Assembly: GCA_001599755.1 (NCBI GenBank)
Contig: BCHX01000018.1
Span: 1 to 42,584 of the forward strand
Direction of reading: 5' to 3'
DNA length: 42,584 nt
Origin: Gliomastix tumulicola
Taxonomy: Eukaryota; Ascomycota; Sordariomycetes; Hypocreales; Bionectriaceae
Shown: piece by piece, positions 29,765-40,954 of the stretch
Layout of the letters: every line of letters begins with the position of its first letter
Position numbering within the stretch: position 1 is the stretch's first letter
Notes under the pieces: generated by a model
Databases searched by the model: none
The model's input: only the letters and a program-made list of their open reading frames with translations
What the model was told of the DNA's origin: nothing
Translations under genes and position numbers: made by a program

Positions 29765-32060
29765 TCTCTGTATGAACTATGAAAATAGTGCAAGGAACAA
29801 AATCCTGCTCGAGGCAAACTCACGAGCAAGAATCTGAAGTCGCCAAGCACGACATCTCGCAGTGGAGACCAATGAATCAGCCCTACTCAAGCTATTTTCA
29901 GGCCCTGTGGCATCGATTATCGATTAGATCAACCTTTGATATTGTGACCCAGACTCGTGTAGTGCGAAGGCGCTAGTGTTCAAACAGAGTGGCCTAAACT
30001 CCTGCCAAGCGAACAACCTGCGTGCTTCCTTCGGGGCTATCCAAATGTCATGGGCAGCTACTTGCTGCGGTATGTTACTTCTTTCTGTGTAGTTTCTTTC
30101 TGTTCTATCGGCTCTACAGTTCCCCCGGGCCTGCTTTTGGCTAGACCGTTGGATTTTAGCCATCGGATGAATACATACATCTAGACGGGCTTCTAAGGCC
30201 GTCTTACCAAGTCTGCATAAGTCTTGTGGTGGTGTCACTGGAGGCCTTTTCGCGACAACCAGCCACTCAAGAGATCGACACTCTTGCCTTCGGTCGTACC
30301 ATGCCCACCACGACAGGTAGCCGCGGTCGACCCGTGAAAATTCCAGCTTCTTGCTCTATCTTGACCGAACGCCTCTATGAATCTGCACTGCTGAAAGACC
30401 AGCTACAATAACTTGCCAGGCCCTCCCAGATACACACAGCATTCGAGTCGAAGAGGTCCGAAGCAGGTACAATGATAATATCGAGATGCAGCGAGGTCTG
30501 GACACAATCTGGCACAGTGGGAGGAGCAACGCCAGAAATTAAAAAGTCAAATGGTGGGCACCTATCGACGCATATTAGAAACCCTCTGGTCACCACTGGT
30601 AAAGAATATTTGGGGAAACCACGATCCCGCCAATAGCACAATCACCGCTGCCGATCTTCACAATGCCGTCCTATCCGTTAGCATGCGTCCTTCGCCTACA
30701 ACCGCACCGTCAAGTTCTGCCGCGTCACAGACACAATCATCCAGTCCGGGAATAACAGTAGTTCGAAGGCACTCAAAAGCGAGGGCTAGTTCTGTAAGGT
30801 AGCCTCACTGCTGCTGCTGGGTATGTCGAAGGCCGACGACAACTGGTCCCACAAACAGCTGCTGCGCAACCTCTAAAAGTAATGGACTTACCCTATAACG
30901 ATAGGCTCGTTGGCCTCCTTGCCTCAACGGCTGGTCCACGACGCGTTAGTTAGACAATGATCGCATGGTTCGATAGCAAAATAGAAAGGATAACAGTAAG
31001 ATATTTGACTCACTCTAGGCTCGATGGCACAGACGGCCTACGGCAAACTTGACACACGCGAAAGTCCAGCAGCACCCCGCCGGTGAGCAGAGCACGCAGC
31101 TTGGCGTACGAAAATGTTTAGGATGACTCTGTCCAGTATCCGGGTCCCGTATCTGGATGTCACAGTAGCATTAGGCGAGATGGAAAGGAAGCCTACTCTC
31201 CTGGACCATACCCTCTTCCACCGGCCCCTCCCGCCCGTCCCGTTCACCGCCTCCTCCACTACCTTTGCCACCCTTGCAGACAACGACGCCGGTGTCGTGT
31301 ACTGGAAGAAGCAGGCCGTCGATTCCCAGACCGCTGAGAAAATGAATTCCAGGCCCGTCGTATGCAGCGCCCCGGGGCGTCCGTACTCCGATGCCCGAGC
31401 GCGTTCGCTCGTGCTACTGAGGCTAAGGTCCCGGACCTCATTCGGCTTCGAATGGTTAGCGACCGAGGTGGTGGTAGTCTTGTGGGCTATCTGCCAGTCA
31501 GATCGCCCTATAAATACCTTTAATCACTTTTATAGAGATGATTCTGTGCCCTTAAAATTAGCGTCCATATTGCCTGTGTTCACCAATAGCAAATGGCTGC
31601 TACCATAGAATATCGAAAGATGAAGAACCGCCAGGCTCAGCGAGAAATGATGCTTTAACTCCAACCCGTGAAGCCCTCGATTGTCGCTCCCCGAGTCTTC
31701 CTCATCTTCTTCGTCCTCAGCCCATGGGTTCAATTAGGTCTATCTACTATCCCGTAGTCGGATAGCTACCGTAGCCTTTCGAAATCACTTTGACTTAACA
31801 TCTTAATAGTTTAGGAGCTAAGCTTGCTATGCTTCGCGAAAAACGCTTGGTTCTATTTCCCTTTGGATTGGTCTATGTAATTCATTAACTTTCTTTTGAA
31901 TCTTATGTCCATCCATTTCTGAATATTAGGGTCCACCTCGTATGTATCTGGCTTTAGCCAGGCTTGCAATATGCTATATTCACAACTTTTAAAAGAGTTA
32001 TTCTTTGGGGGGGTATTAGCGAAAAGATTTCGCATAGATTATTTCAAAATAATATTTCAG
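29765..32060. other. Long gap with weak coding traces
   Basis: No supported gene in 2.3 kb. Weak traces: a minus-strand 104-codon frame (30238-29924), plus-strand frames at 30551-30802 and 31114-31608 without family features, and a short AT-rich minus-strand frame at 32035-31853 (QAWLKPDTYEVDPNIQKWMD). These may be remnants of several lost genes or elements. The right end is AT-rich and stop-dense. Confidence 0.4.
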
Positions 32061-33144
32061 CGAGTCTACCCATGACACAGATCTTTCTGTACGGACTATA
32101 AAAACAGAAATCCAACGTTACTTCGAGCGCTTTCCAAAATGGAGAGTACTAGGTAAGACACTCCAGCCTAGATCAGTTCTCTTTACTCATGTAATCGACG
32201 TAACTAACGAACGATAAATAGGTCCACCGCGAGTCCTCGGTTCCAACGAGGAACATGTGTTGCTGCTTAAATATGGCATGATGCTCTATCTGGAGGAGCA
32301 GTGGTCTCTCCTAACCAACTTCTTAGGTCAGGCCGGGCCTCTGGCGATTGGGGAAGCCCAACACAAGGTCTGTCATGATTTGCCTACCTACGGTAGCTGG
32401 CCTTTTTGGGCTGCTGAGTCGCCTCGGTTTGAGAAGGTCGGGAAACTTGTGGTTGAGATTATCGTCTGCAACAACATCCTCCACGATATCCCTGTAGACA
32501 TTCGTCTCACGAACACATATCCTGGGCGACCAAAGCCGCTACTTCAGACAGACACTGAAGTGGGCGAAATTGGCACTATGGCCGTCATAGCACTAGAAGC
32601 CCCTTACCACGTTCCTGCCCGATTGGACTTTGATCGTATTGAGACACTCCTTGGCGCAAAGGTGGCATCCGCAAAACATCACATCTGGCAGCTAAGGGAG
32701 GACCCAGGACATTTCACCGATCAACTGCATGAAACTATGGCACATCGTCAAGAAATGATCAAACGCGCCAACGGTCAAGCGCATCACGTCTGCAGCTCAA
32801 GGCTTCAAAACATGTTCCGAAGTCGTGTGCTGGGCGATCTCGTAGCGAATGCCTACATTGAGCTGGAAACTTTTGCCGAGCTTCATAAGCAGGCTGTCCA
32901 ACTGCGGGACCTGCATTCAAAATATGAACTCGGCGACAATCTCTTCTTAATGCGCATGCCATTTGTTGTCGACGAGTTGGAACGCCTATTAGAGGCAGAA
33001 CCAACCGCGAGGAAGCTTGTGTCCCCTCACATTTCCGTGCAGATAGGGAATCTTTCCATCACTTCTCACGTACGTCTAAGTGCGTACGGAGAAAATTGGG
33101 ACGAAGGACTTTCTCTTCAGGCGAAGGGTGCCCAGCGTCACTGA
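32061..33144 (+). pseudogene. Fungal-specific 'ipa'-like protein, N-terminally truncated
   Basis: An exon at 32061-32152 (after a TTTCAG acceptor) codes TEIQRYFERFPKWRV, a 69-nt intron follows (GTAAGA donor, CTAACG branch, ATAG acceptor), and a long exon from 32222 codes KYGMMLYLEEQWSLLTNFLG, WPFWAAESPRFEKVGKLVVE, HIWQLREDPGHFTDQLHETM and RSRVLGDLVANAYIELETFA. The LREDPGxF...HRQEM pattern resembles a large fungal family often annotated 'ipa protein' (recalled, function unknown). That family has an N-terminal region of some 100 residues or more and a long C-terminal part; here nothing coherent precedes 32061 and the frame ends at 33144 soon after SPHISVQIGNLSITSH and a GTACGT donor at 33070. 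So the central portion survives intact but both ends are missing or unrecognisable. Expression as a shortened protein cannot be ruled out. Confidence 0.6.
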
Positions 33145-34590
33145 CCCAAGCTACGACTGCGGCGAAGGGCGGCAAACCATGGTCTACGTCCTGCTTCAGT
33201 TCAGGAAATACAAGGCACTCCGAAGGGAGGAACCGGGGCACTTCTCTGGGCGACTCAATCTTCGACAACTGCTGAACGACCGCGGCATAGCAGGCGGGGT
33301 TGTCAAATTTATGGAACGAACTAGGATCCTCGGGCCTTTGAGGATCGGTCAATAAGCAGACGAGGCCGGGCACTGGGGAGACTGTAGGTACAAGGACGCA
33401 TAAATAGGGCGCATGTTTCGCCCCGCAAGAGCCTGGAATTCATGTAGACTAAAATTCAAGTCGGCTTTCACGGAAAGCGACAGCCCTTCGCACATGAAGG
33501 TTTAGGTAGAAAAGTGGGAAGTTTGGAGGCAGCTGGTCAGCGCCGTATGTCTTGGCCCCGCAGTGGAGCCCCAGCTCCGGTGTAGCATACGAGTTCTCTG
33601 GAACGCGTCTGGCCAGCGGGAGCTACACAAATTAAATATTCAGGAGATCCAGGTGCTCGTCAGTCCAGAACGTAGGTCGCACGAAGAGCGGCGTACCGGC
33701 ATGCTCGTGCATTATGCCGTATGGTGAGTTTTCAGCAAGCCGATGCATCCTTCTTCTCCATTGCTTCTCACCGACTTTTGTGTGAATTCTAGTCGCCAAG
33801 GGCGACGAGGTGACATCGACGTTGCCGATGTCGTTCCCGCTATACCTAGAAAGACAGTGCGTAGCTGAGCAGTGATGCGTGCTAATCTTAGTTTTCGCCG
33901 AAGGCTTCAGCAGCAGCGCCGCTCCACCGACAAAGAAGCGCCGGAGGCAGGTTCAGCGTAAGAAAATAATAAACACAACTAATCATAGAAATTCGACTAT
34001 AGGAAGAAGAAAAAAGGCCCCGAGCTTCATCCAATCCGCAGTGTTCAACTTTGCATCTACTGTCAAACTTATTCCTCCCTATCATACCTCCAATTCCCAG
34101 TTCGGGATGCGTTGCCCCGTCGTTTTGCTTTCCCCATGCCAATCCCACATAAAGTACTTCCGGACATCATAGTCGACTTAGGGAACAATGCGTCGTTATT
34201 CAACTGAGGGCTTTGTTGGTTCATGTAACTGAAAAGCAAGCGTGTGATACTGTGACGGACTTTGAACGAGTGCCGCAGCTGACGCATCCATTTGGACGAC
34301 CCTTTCCTTGGCAGTTGGCGCAACTTGGTTGCGACATGGCAAATGTTTGGCCGTTGTGGTCGAAGAGGCTTTCAAAGAAGAAGAATATGTGATACTTTGG
34401 GCGACCAAAACGAATTGGATCGGGGTTGATAATAAATGCCTCAAACCCCACTGGAGTTGGAAAGAGGGCTTGGCGGAGACAACGGAAAGTCACGGGAGTG
34501 GCCGCGGGTGGCCGCGGGTGGCCGCGGGTGGGGGTCTGTTCAGTCAGGGCTTACTTTAATTCAGCCAGTTCGTGATGGAAGCATCTTTGA
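33145..34590. other. Gap with no supported gene
   Basis: Open frames on both strands around 33060-33373 lie just downstream of the preceding gene and may contain its degraded 3' part; none matches a family. A three-unit tandem repeat at 34501-34530 is listed separately. Confidence 0.4.
34501..34530 (+). repeat. Three tandem copies of a 10-bp GC-rich unit
   Basis: GCCGCGGGTG repeated three times exactly, then GGGG. It is a small minisatellite-like tract. Confidence 0.9.
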
Positions 34591-35672
34591 CTAGTTGGTG
34601 ATCCCTAGGGGCTGTGACACCCAACCCTGCACGGCGGCATAGAGCACCCCGGAGAGCTCAGTGGGTGTTCGATGCCTCTGCTTAGCCTGGTTAGCTCGTA
34701 GCTCGGCGAGTTGGTTGAGCGGTGCATGTTTGATCGACCGCCAGGCTTGGAATAGGCCCAACCTAGATACTTTGATATGGCTCTTGAGTAGCCAATGTAT
34801 ACCTTCGACTCGCGACGTAACAACGTTGTCGAAGTGAGAATGTTGGTTGACCCAAGCCTTCACAGGCTTCTCTTTGTATGGATCCGGCTAGGTTATCTTG
34901 GCATATCTACTTCTTCAACATGGTCTAGAAGGTACCTTTTCTCAAACTCCAACACACGCTCATGAAATATCTGTTCGCTCGGTGACTTTATAATCCAGTG
35001 TCAATAGCCGTAAAACTCGTTCCAAGCTTCCATTCCCGGCTTGTCGTCTTGGACCGGGCGCATGAATTTTGGCGGGCAGTAGCGTATGACCACCTTGTTG
35101 GCATGCCAAAGACACAGAAGCGGGTTTGATGATGGGAAGCACGTAGCGGCGGCGTTCATACATGCGATACAACGATCGGTCAAGATAACGGAGGGATCCC
35201 TGATTGTGTGGCTTTCACATAACGATCTAAACCGATCCAAAGCCCAAAAATAATCCTCTTCGCCTTCACCGCTCAAGAAGCCAAATGGGACGCAAAAAGA
35301 ACGTTGACAAGCGTCGGCCCCAATCAAATCCAGAAGCGGCATGCCATACTTGTTTGTTTTGTAGGTACAGTCCAATATCAGGACATCGGGATAGGCTTGA
35401 ACATACGCCACTGAGTCGGGATGCGCAACTACGACAGCTCTCACCCGACCATCAGGTCCGGATTTGAATTGGCTCCAGAATCCTTCCTAGAATAAGTGAT
35501 CGGCGAGCGTATTAATGCTACTTTGTCCCAGGGAAAATTGCCGCCTGGCATCCGCGGATCTATTATGGATGTCCTGCTTTGTCGCGATAGTGTCGGTGTT
35601 TTGGCGCATGTATGTTCTGATCTGCTTCAGGCTATACCCCAGAAAAGGAATGTCGCGAGTCCGAGGCGGCAA
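34591..35672 (-). pseudogene. Mutator-like (MULE) transposase with stop codons
   Basis: Reading on the minus strand: QIRTYMRQNTDTIATKQDIH, a TAG stop (35487-35489) and, in the same frame, EGFWSQFKSGPDGRV, DVLILDCTYKTNKYGMPLLD, FGFLSGEGEEDYFWALDRFR, VILTDRCIACMNAAATCFPS and LLCLWHANK. These are the DDE catalytic core of MULE/FAR1-type transposases: D in LDCTYKTN, D in LTDR, and the LCxWH motif. A TGA at 35001-35003 interrupts it, the same frame continues (SEQIFHERVLEFEKRYLLDH), then a frameshift near 34900 leads to KAWVNQHSHFDNVVTSRVEG. At least three lesions make it dead. Both stops could come from single base changes such as C-to-T. The N-terminal region is missing here; a possible piece lies at 37162-37347. 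Confidence 0.85.
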
Positions 35673-37718
35673 GGGCAGTAGGCTTTCGATAGAGAATGGT
35701 CAAGCACGCACATTGGAAGACTTAGCCATATGCTTTTCACTCCAGATATCTGGTACTCCGCAGCTGTTCGACGAGACAATTAGGAGTTAATCATGCTTGC
35801 GGGAAGTTCCCGCCCCGTCTACCCTGAGCTTATAGACTCGCATTTTAAGCGTAATTCACCACCGTTTCGATGCATTGGAAATTGCCTAAACAGCTCTGGG
35901 GCAGTAATGGTCCACGTGTAGTTACATTCCGGCATTTGAATTCAATGCTTTTAGAGCACTCAAGGTAGCAGTTGATAACGCTTAGCAACCTCCTCAGCGG
36001 GTCTCTGCCTAATAGTCTGGTACGATCCAAGCCAACGAGGCTGTGAGGTTCTTTACAGAGGTGTGGCAGATATACATACTTCTGTGTGCCGGGATCAGAA
36101 TAACCGGGTGTACAGAGCTGATGTGCCATGATGAAGTTAATGGGTCTCGTCCTGCTATGTATAGCGAATCTCCATCTGCCATAGCTAGCTCATCACCGGC
36201 CACTACAACCCCCGCCTCAGGCTTGTTCCCGACGATGGCCCACGGCAGTTAAAGAAAGAATACGCGCCCTCGGTAAAGGCTATTCCCAGAGTCAAGCCAC
36301 CGAGAACCACCGCCCTTGAACAACGGCAGCCCGCTGCCATGACCCTATCGTGAGGCCGCATCTCAGTATCTCGTTCGAGATAGCTGCCTTACGACTTTAG
36401 GCCCTGACTGGCGTGAAATATGTACGGGGGCAACAACCTGTGGTAAGCTTGGTTAAGGTGCGTGGTGAGCGCAAGGCTAGTAGCTTTGGGGTGACTGGCG
36501 AAAATCTTGGCGCACTATTCCGACGTGTCACGTCGGAATATGATCCATCGTGGACGGGGCAGGTATTCTCTGATTACCTCTAGGAACTGGGTAGCATTCT
36601 TCATTTGCTCCCTCAACGAGGTCTGAGTTTCCCTTTACGAGTATCTTCATCACCCGTAGTGCTATGAGGGTTCGGTATACGGCGACCAGTGCTGCTGTCA
36701 TCACGCCAAGCCAGGGCCAGGGAAAAGATGTATTTAGCGACGTGACAAGCAGCTACGAAGGAAACTCCTAGCCCCTGATATCAATTGAAGGCTTGAATTT
36801 CTCGTATTGCGTCCCTTGCACACTCTCTTCACCAGTTCAAAGTAGTACCAGACTACGGCTCAAGACTAGGCTACCTAAGGAGCTACTTAAGTTAGTGGGA
36901 TGGGAATAACAGCGATCCATACTGTCTGGGATCCGCAATGCCGCGTTTGGCTTTTCTTTGACCATCGCAACCTTCAGTGTTCTTCAAAGATTCGGTGGCG
37001 CACGTAAAGACTTGCTAGGCTTGATTGCAAAGTAATGAAAATTTGCCCTTTTGATTCATACACCAATCAATACCTACCCAAGTACCCTCACCCCCTATCG
37101 TTTAGAGCGGGAATTGACCAAGACGGAGCGAGAACCAAAACCTTTCTCTATTCACCTCAATCTATGCTAACAATGCCCTCAGTCCAACCGTCGCTGCCCC
37201 CTTCTTCAGGTTTGTCGCTGCCTGCGTCCTCTTTTGTAGCCTTGCCCACGAGTCGACGGCTTTGAAGAGTGATTCGCGAGATTCATAAAAGGCTTCGGAT
37301 TGGAGCGCAACACCCGAAAACCTAATGCGGTGGCCTTGGCCCATCAATTGGTGTGTTGGATGGCTGGGGTCCTATCGAACGGGCTAGCATGGCGGGCTAG
37401 CAAATCAGAGTTCCATTTTCCGTTCTGGTGCACTACGTGGTGGGGTCGGTGTCGGACGGCTCGAAACGGGTACCCATCTTATAGGCGATTTAGTTCACCT
37501 TGAAGACGAAAAGACTAGAGGCCAGCTGTGAGCATGAGGGCATCATGGCATTAACCAACAGTATTCAATTAACACGACTGGCTGGTTTACAGCCTCGAGC
37601 TGGCAGACTAGGCTTCAGACCGCGGACGAAATGGCCAGGTTTGGCCTTCGCCCCGTATTCCACATCACGTGCTTCTGCGTCAACCCGCGGAAAGTAGAAA
37701 CCACGATTATCATCTTGA
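35673..37718. other. Long gap with decayed fragments
   Basis: No intact gene. On the minus strand 36752-36528 is open for 74 codons with a hydrophobic segment (WPWLGVMTAALVAVYRTLI), and an overlapping frame is equally hydrophobic (YQGLGVSFVAACHVAKYIFS), so a membrane-protein remnant is possible. At 37347-37162 (-) the text EAFYESRESLFKAVDSWARL resembles the start of fungal MULE/FAR1 proteins and could be the displaced N-terminus of the MULE relic. A palindrome at 36516-36540 is listed separately. Confidence 0.4.
36516..36540. repeat. 25-nt perfect palindrome
   Basis: Two 12-base arms (TATTCCGACGTG and its reverse complement) around a single T. Structure is the same as the 25419 palindrome (perfect arms, one-base T centre), though the sequence differs. 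Confidence 0.9.
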
Positions 37719-38529
37719 CTAGGCATATATCCAGTACTGTGTCGTATAGGACGTGCTGTCCACCGCGTTACCAGAGGAACATCCGTGAGATTTACCGCCT
37801 GCAGTGATGACTCGATATAGGAACGAGCCACCAATAGTGCCTTCGCTGGCGCCGAGGTAAAGCCAGTCCACAGCACCAGTGCCGTCGGCTCCCATGTCGG
37901 CTGAGGTCGGGGCAGCGATGGAGTCCAGCTTGGAGGCGAGGAAGTTGACATCACCCCGGGCACCCTTGACTTGAAATTGGGGCACCTTGCGGCTGTTGAA
38001 GAAGTGGTGGCCGACGAAAGGGATGGGGTCGTCTAACCCATCCAGCTGGAGGTCTTCGCCCGGAGTAATGAAGGGGTCAAGAGGATCCGCGCCCAACCAA
38101 GGAGGTTGCTGGAGATTCAGAGGGACGTTTGTGCTGTGGAGGATCCTGGAAGTGAGCTTGTTGAACTCCTCAATGGGCAGAGCCCGGCAGCTCTGCCCCG
38201 GGTAGAGTGCAGTGGTGTCATAGAGCATGGCAAGAGCGCCAATGGCATTTGCAGTCGGCTCAGTCGACTCGCAGGTGTAATTCTGGATACCGAAGCCCAA
38301 AAGGATATATTTGAGACTGGTTCCGTCCTCAGGAAGGGGAAGTTCTTGTCCTTCGCATCGGAGTTAGGTTCACCTAAGGCTTCGGCCTCCAGGACGCGAG
38401 GCACTTACCGCCACCATGAACAGGAAGGGTAGGAGGAGAGCAGCTTCCCGAACAACTTTCAATGGAGAAGGTTGGGGATGCAGCTACTAAAGCGGTTAGG
38501 GCCGAGAGCGAAAAAATGCTGAATAGCAT
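37719..38529 (-). CDS. Secreted DUF3455 protein, two exons
   Basis: Exons 38529-38409 and 38350-37719 with a 58-nt intron (GTAAGT donor, CTAAC branch, GAAG acceptor); 753 nt gives 250 aa. Residues 1-~19 are a signal peptide (MLFSIFSLSALTALVAASP). The mature part follows DUF3455: LPLPEDGTSLKYILLGFGIQ across the start of exon 2, NYTCESTEPTANAIGALAML, PFVGHHFFNSRKVPQFQVKG, AVDWLYLGASEG, then FLYRVITAGGKSHGCSSGNA and the terminal TTQYWIYA. The YRVxTAGGxxxxC...YWxY ending is diagnostic. DUF3455 proteins are secreted fungal proteins of unknown function, often up-regulated in host-associated or stress conditions; some are mislabelled malate dehydrogenase. The gene looks complete and under constraint, in contrast with the decayed DNA on both sides. 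Overlapping frames on either strand are shadows. Confidence 0.9.
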
Positions 38530-38652
38530 GATTAACGGCGATGGTCAACACGAGTGAGGCTTGATGACGGTGTAGTATGACCAGTAACAGAGAGAAATAT
38601 TCTGGAGTGTTCTGTGTATGTATACATGAATAGGAAGAGGAGGTTATACGGG

Positions 38653-38659
38653 CTATATA
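38653..38659 (-). promoter_or_regulatory. TATA-like box of the DUF3455 gene
   Basis: TATATAG on the minus strand, about 125 nt upstream of the ATG, is a plausible TATA box at a normal distance for a fungal gene with a short 5' UTR. Confidence 0.35.
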
Positions 38660-39318
38660 TGTATGTACTATAGGGGATCATAGCACAAATACATTATGGA
38701 GATGCGATCCTTATCTCTCGGCCCAACCGATATTGCCCCTCCATTTTGCTTCTGTTGTTGATCACATATGTTACTCTGTGTCGAAGTATGGATAACGGCA
38801 GCCCATGGATGTCGGCTGCTTATATGGCGTGATGCTGAGCTTGATAGATCTCCTAGTCGTTTTTCCGGTGCTGTTGAGCGGTTGCTGCAGTACCCGCATG
38901 TCCTTGACCAACATAACTAACACCAATGAATATACCAATAATAATAACCCCCCCCCCCCCCCCCCCCCCGGAGTACCAACCCAATAATCTAAAACAGAAC
39001 TCCAGTTGGTCGGATTCGTGACAACCCATCGATGGCTACACACTTCGCGTGGGTTCCCCCCCTGCCAGCTGGTACGGCCGACAGTCTCTTCTTTCGGATT
39101 GGGTACGGGAAGATACCTGAGCAGCAGATTCTACAGACTACGTTGAGAACTCGATAAATTCGCGTTCTTGGCCTATGAAGCGAATTTTGTTGGCCGTAAC
39201 TTTCGCCGGTCGAGAGGATCACCAGCATCACTCCCAGTAACAGTACGGTCTGAGGCTGAGAGTCAATTTTGTAGAGCTGGTGCTGATGGCTCGCTTGGCG
39301 GTACTGCGGGTGGGTTTA
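38660..39318. other. Gap with a long C homopolymer
   Basis: No gene recognised. Contains the C22 run. The right half (38989-39318) lies just downstream of the gypsy RT relic on the same strand and may be decayed RNase H/integrase sequence, but no motif is readable. Confidence 0.4.
38948..38969 (+). repeat. Homopolymer C22
   Basis: Twenty-two consecutive C residues after an AATAATAA stretch. Exact length may be unreliable in the assembly. Confidence 0.9.
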
Positions 39319-39739
39319 TCAGCATGAGTAGTCACGTTTATGAGCCCTGAATGTCTCGACACGGAAGCCTAGCACCTGCGCTGAGGGGTTCTTGATCCAG
39401 GTCTTCTTCGCCCGAATCGTGACGTTTAGGTCTACGAAGAGCTTGAAGATGACTTCCGGGTGTGCTAAGTGTTCCTTCTGGCTACAGGAGAAGATGAACA
39501 CGTCGTCAATGCAGCCGCAGCAAAAGTGCTTGGATGTGTGTGGCTACTCGGATAGCCGCAATGATGACTTCCCGACGAGGGAGGGGGTAGTTCTCAGGCA
39601 CCACAGCCACGTTAACAGGACGAAGATCCGTGACTTCGCGGGTTTTGGTCTCCTCGTTGGCGCGGAACACTAGGAAGACCGACGGGACGAAGGGTGTGGG
39701 CGAACAGCCCATTTCATTCGTCTCTGTTAATGTAGCGTC
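39319..39739 (-). mobile_element. pol: Ty3/gypsy reverse-transcriptase relic with internal deletion
   Basis: Minus strand 39712-39506 reads TREVTDLRPVNVAVVPENYP and LPRREVIIAAIR, the N-terminal RT motif of fungal gypsy elements (K..R.V.DLR.LN....P..YPLP). After a frame change near 39510 it goes directly to CIDDVFIFSCSQKEHLAHPE, FKLFVDLNVTIRAKKTW and VLGFRVE, the (Y/F)xDD catalytic box and following thumb region. The roughly 60-90 residues that normally separate these motifs (including the first catalytic Asp and the 'SGFHQ'-like region) are missing, so the copy carries an internal deletion as well as a frameshift. No integrase, RNase H or LTR was recognised. Confidence 0.78.
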
Positions 39740-40954
39740 TCACATTTCTCATTGACGAAATCACTCTCGTGCTAGTCGAGGGGAGATGGGCACGCTCTGC
39801 CACTGTAAGTGTTTTGATAGAGGGATTTTCGCAGCTTGAGTTTCGCAGCAAATCCACCTGGGGTTTATCGTCCACGCATCTAGCCCGCAAGTCGTTCGTC
39901 CTGCTGACAGCAGCAGTAGTGGTTAGTTATATCGGTATAACAAAGACAATGTTAATATCAACAATCAACGTCTAACGTCGGTTTGCACTCCACATGCTCC
40001 GGTATGTATCGTGTTACTGTAACCAACGATATATCTGGAGTCTTGGCCGCGAGATCTAAATGAGGGTACAAAATGATGATACGATGCGAGAAACAAACCG
40101 CATAGCCTCAGGGCACAAACATACGGTACATCGCATTTTATTGCCATTCCTCTAAGCAATCCCGCTATGCAACCTCAAGCTCACAGCACCGAAAGAGATC
40201 CGCTAATCGTTCCTGATACTCTAACGCAAGACAATATTGATCAAAAGATGGTGGAAGAACCCAGAATGTCACTATCGGCCCTCCTAGAGGACTCAAAACG
40301 TGCCCTTTCCGCCACAGACGAAAGCAAATTTGAATATCCTAAATCAAGCTTGCGCCCACCAGGCGACCTAGTACCGCCTAGTCGCCAGCCCGGCTAAGAT
40401 CCTCGACGAGGACAAGAGGTGCGACGGCCGCAGTCGGCTTCGTGTACAGTTGCATTGCCCTGTCGGACACCTGGCTAATGCTTCGTACCGGATTTTCGTC
40501 ACCCACATCCTGTCCACCTACCTTCTCGCATGCGAACTCCTCCCACGCCCGTCTCGATCTCCATCGCCATCACGTACAGAAAGCAGGGGGACTCGTCCCT
40601 ACCGCCGGTCGGGGAGGAGACGTTTGGCTTCAATTTGTTCGTGTGCTATGGCCGCAAAGCTTAGGCCATACTCGCATCAGTCGATCATGATGTCCAGATA
40701 CCGTCGTGACGGGGTGGCGGCCGGACAAGGGCAATGAAGCATTTTGAGCTTGCTTGATTGTCTGATGTATTTCACTGATAAGAACAAGCATTCTTTCTCG
40801 TTTCTCAAGGATCAAGGAGTCGTCTACTTTGCCCTTGATTGTGCCAGGAGGGCATTCTGCAGACTTTCCAGTGACTTTGAACCACGATCTTGCGCCTCGG
40901 CGTCCCAAATTCTAGCGGGATCCCCTCAAGGTAGATCGACAAAAGCTCATCAGG
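39740..40954. other. Gap with one weak ORF
   Basis: A 76-codon plus-strand ORF at 40167-40397 has hydrophilic protein-like content (EPRMSLSALLEDSKRALSAT) but neither family match nor clear splice partners. Overlapping frames on both strands at 40442-40990 are ambiguous; part may be 5' exon sequence of the ORF at 40955. Confidence 0.35.

Noticed and set aside
31114..31608. 164-codon plus-strand ORF
   Set aside because: Arg/Ser/Pro-rich GC-driven frame overlapping open frames on the other strand; no domain.
33059..33373. Minus-strand ORF opposite the end of the ipa-like gene
   Set aside because: No splice-compatible continuation and no family; probably antisense to decayed 3' sequence.
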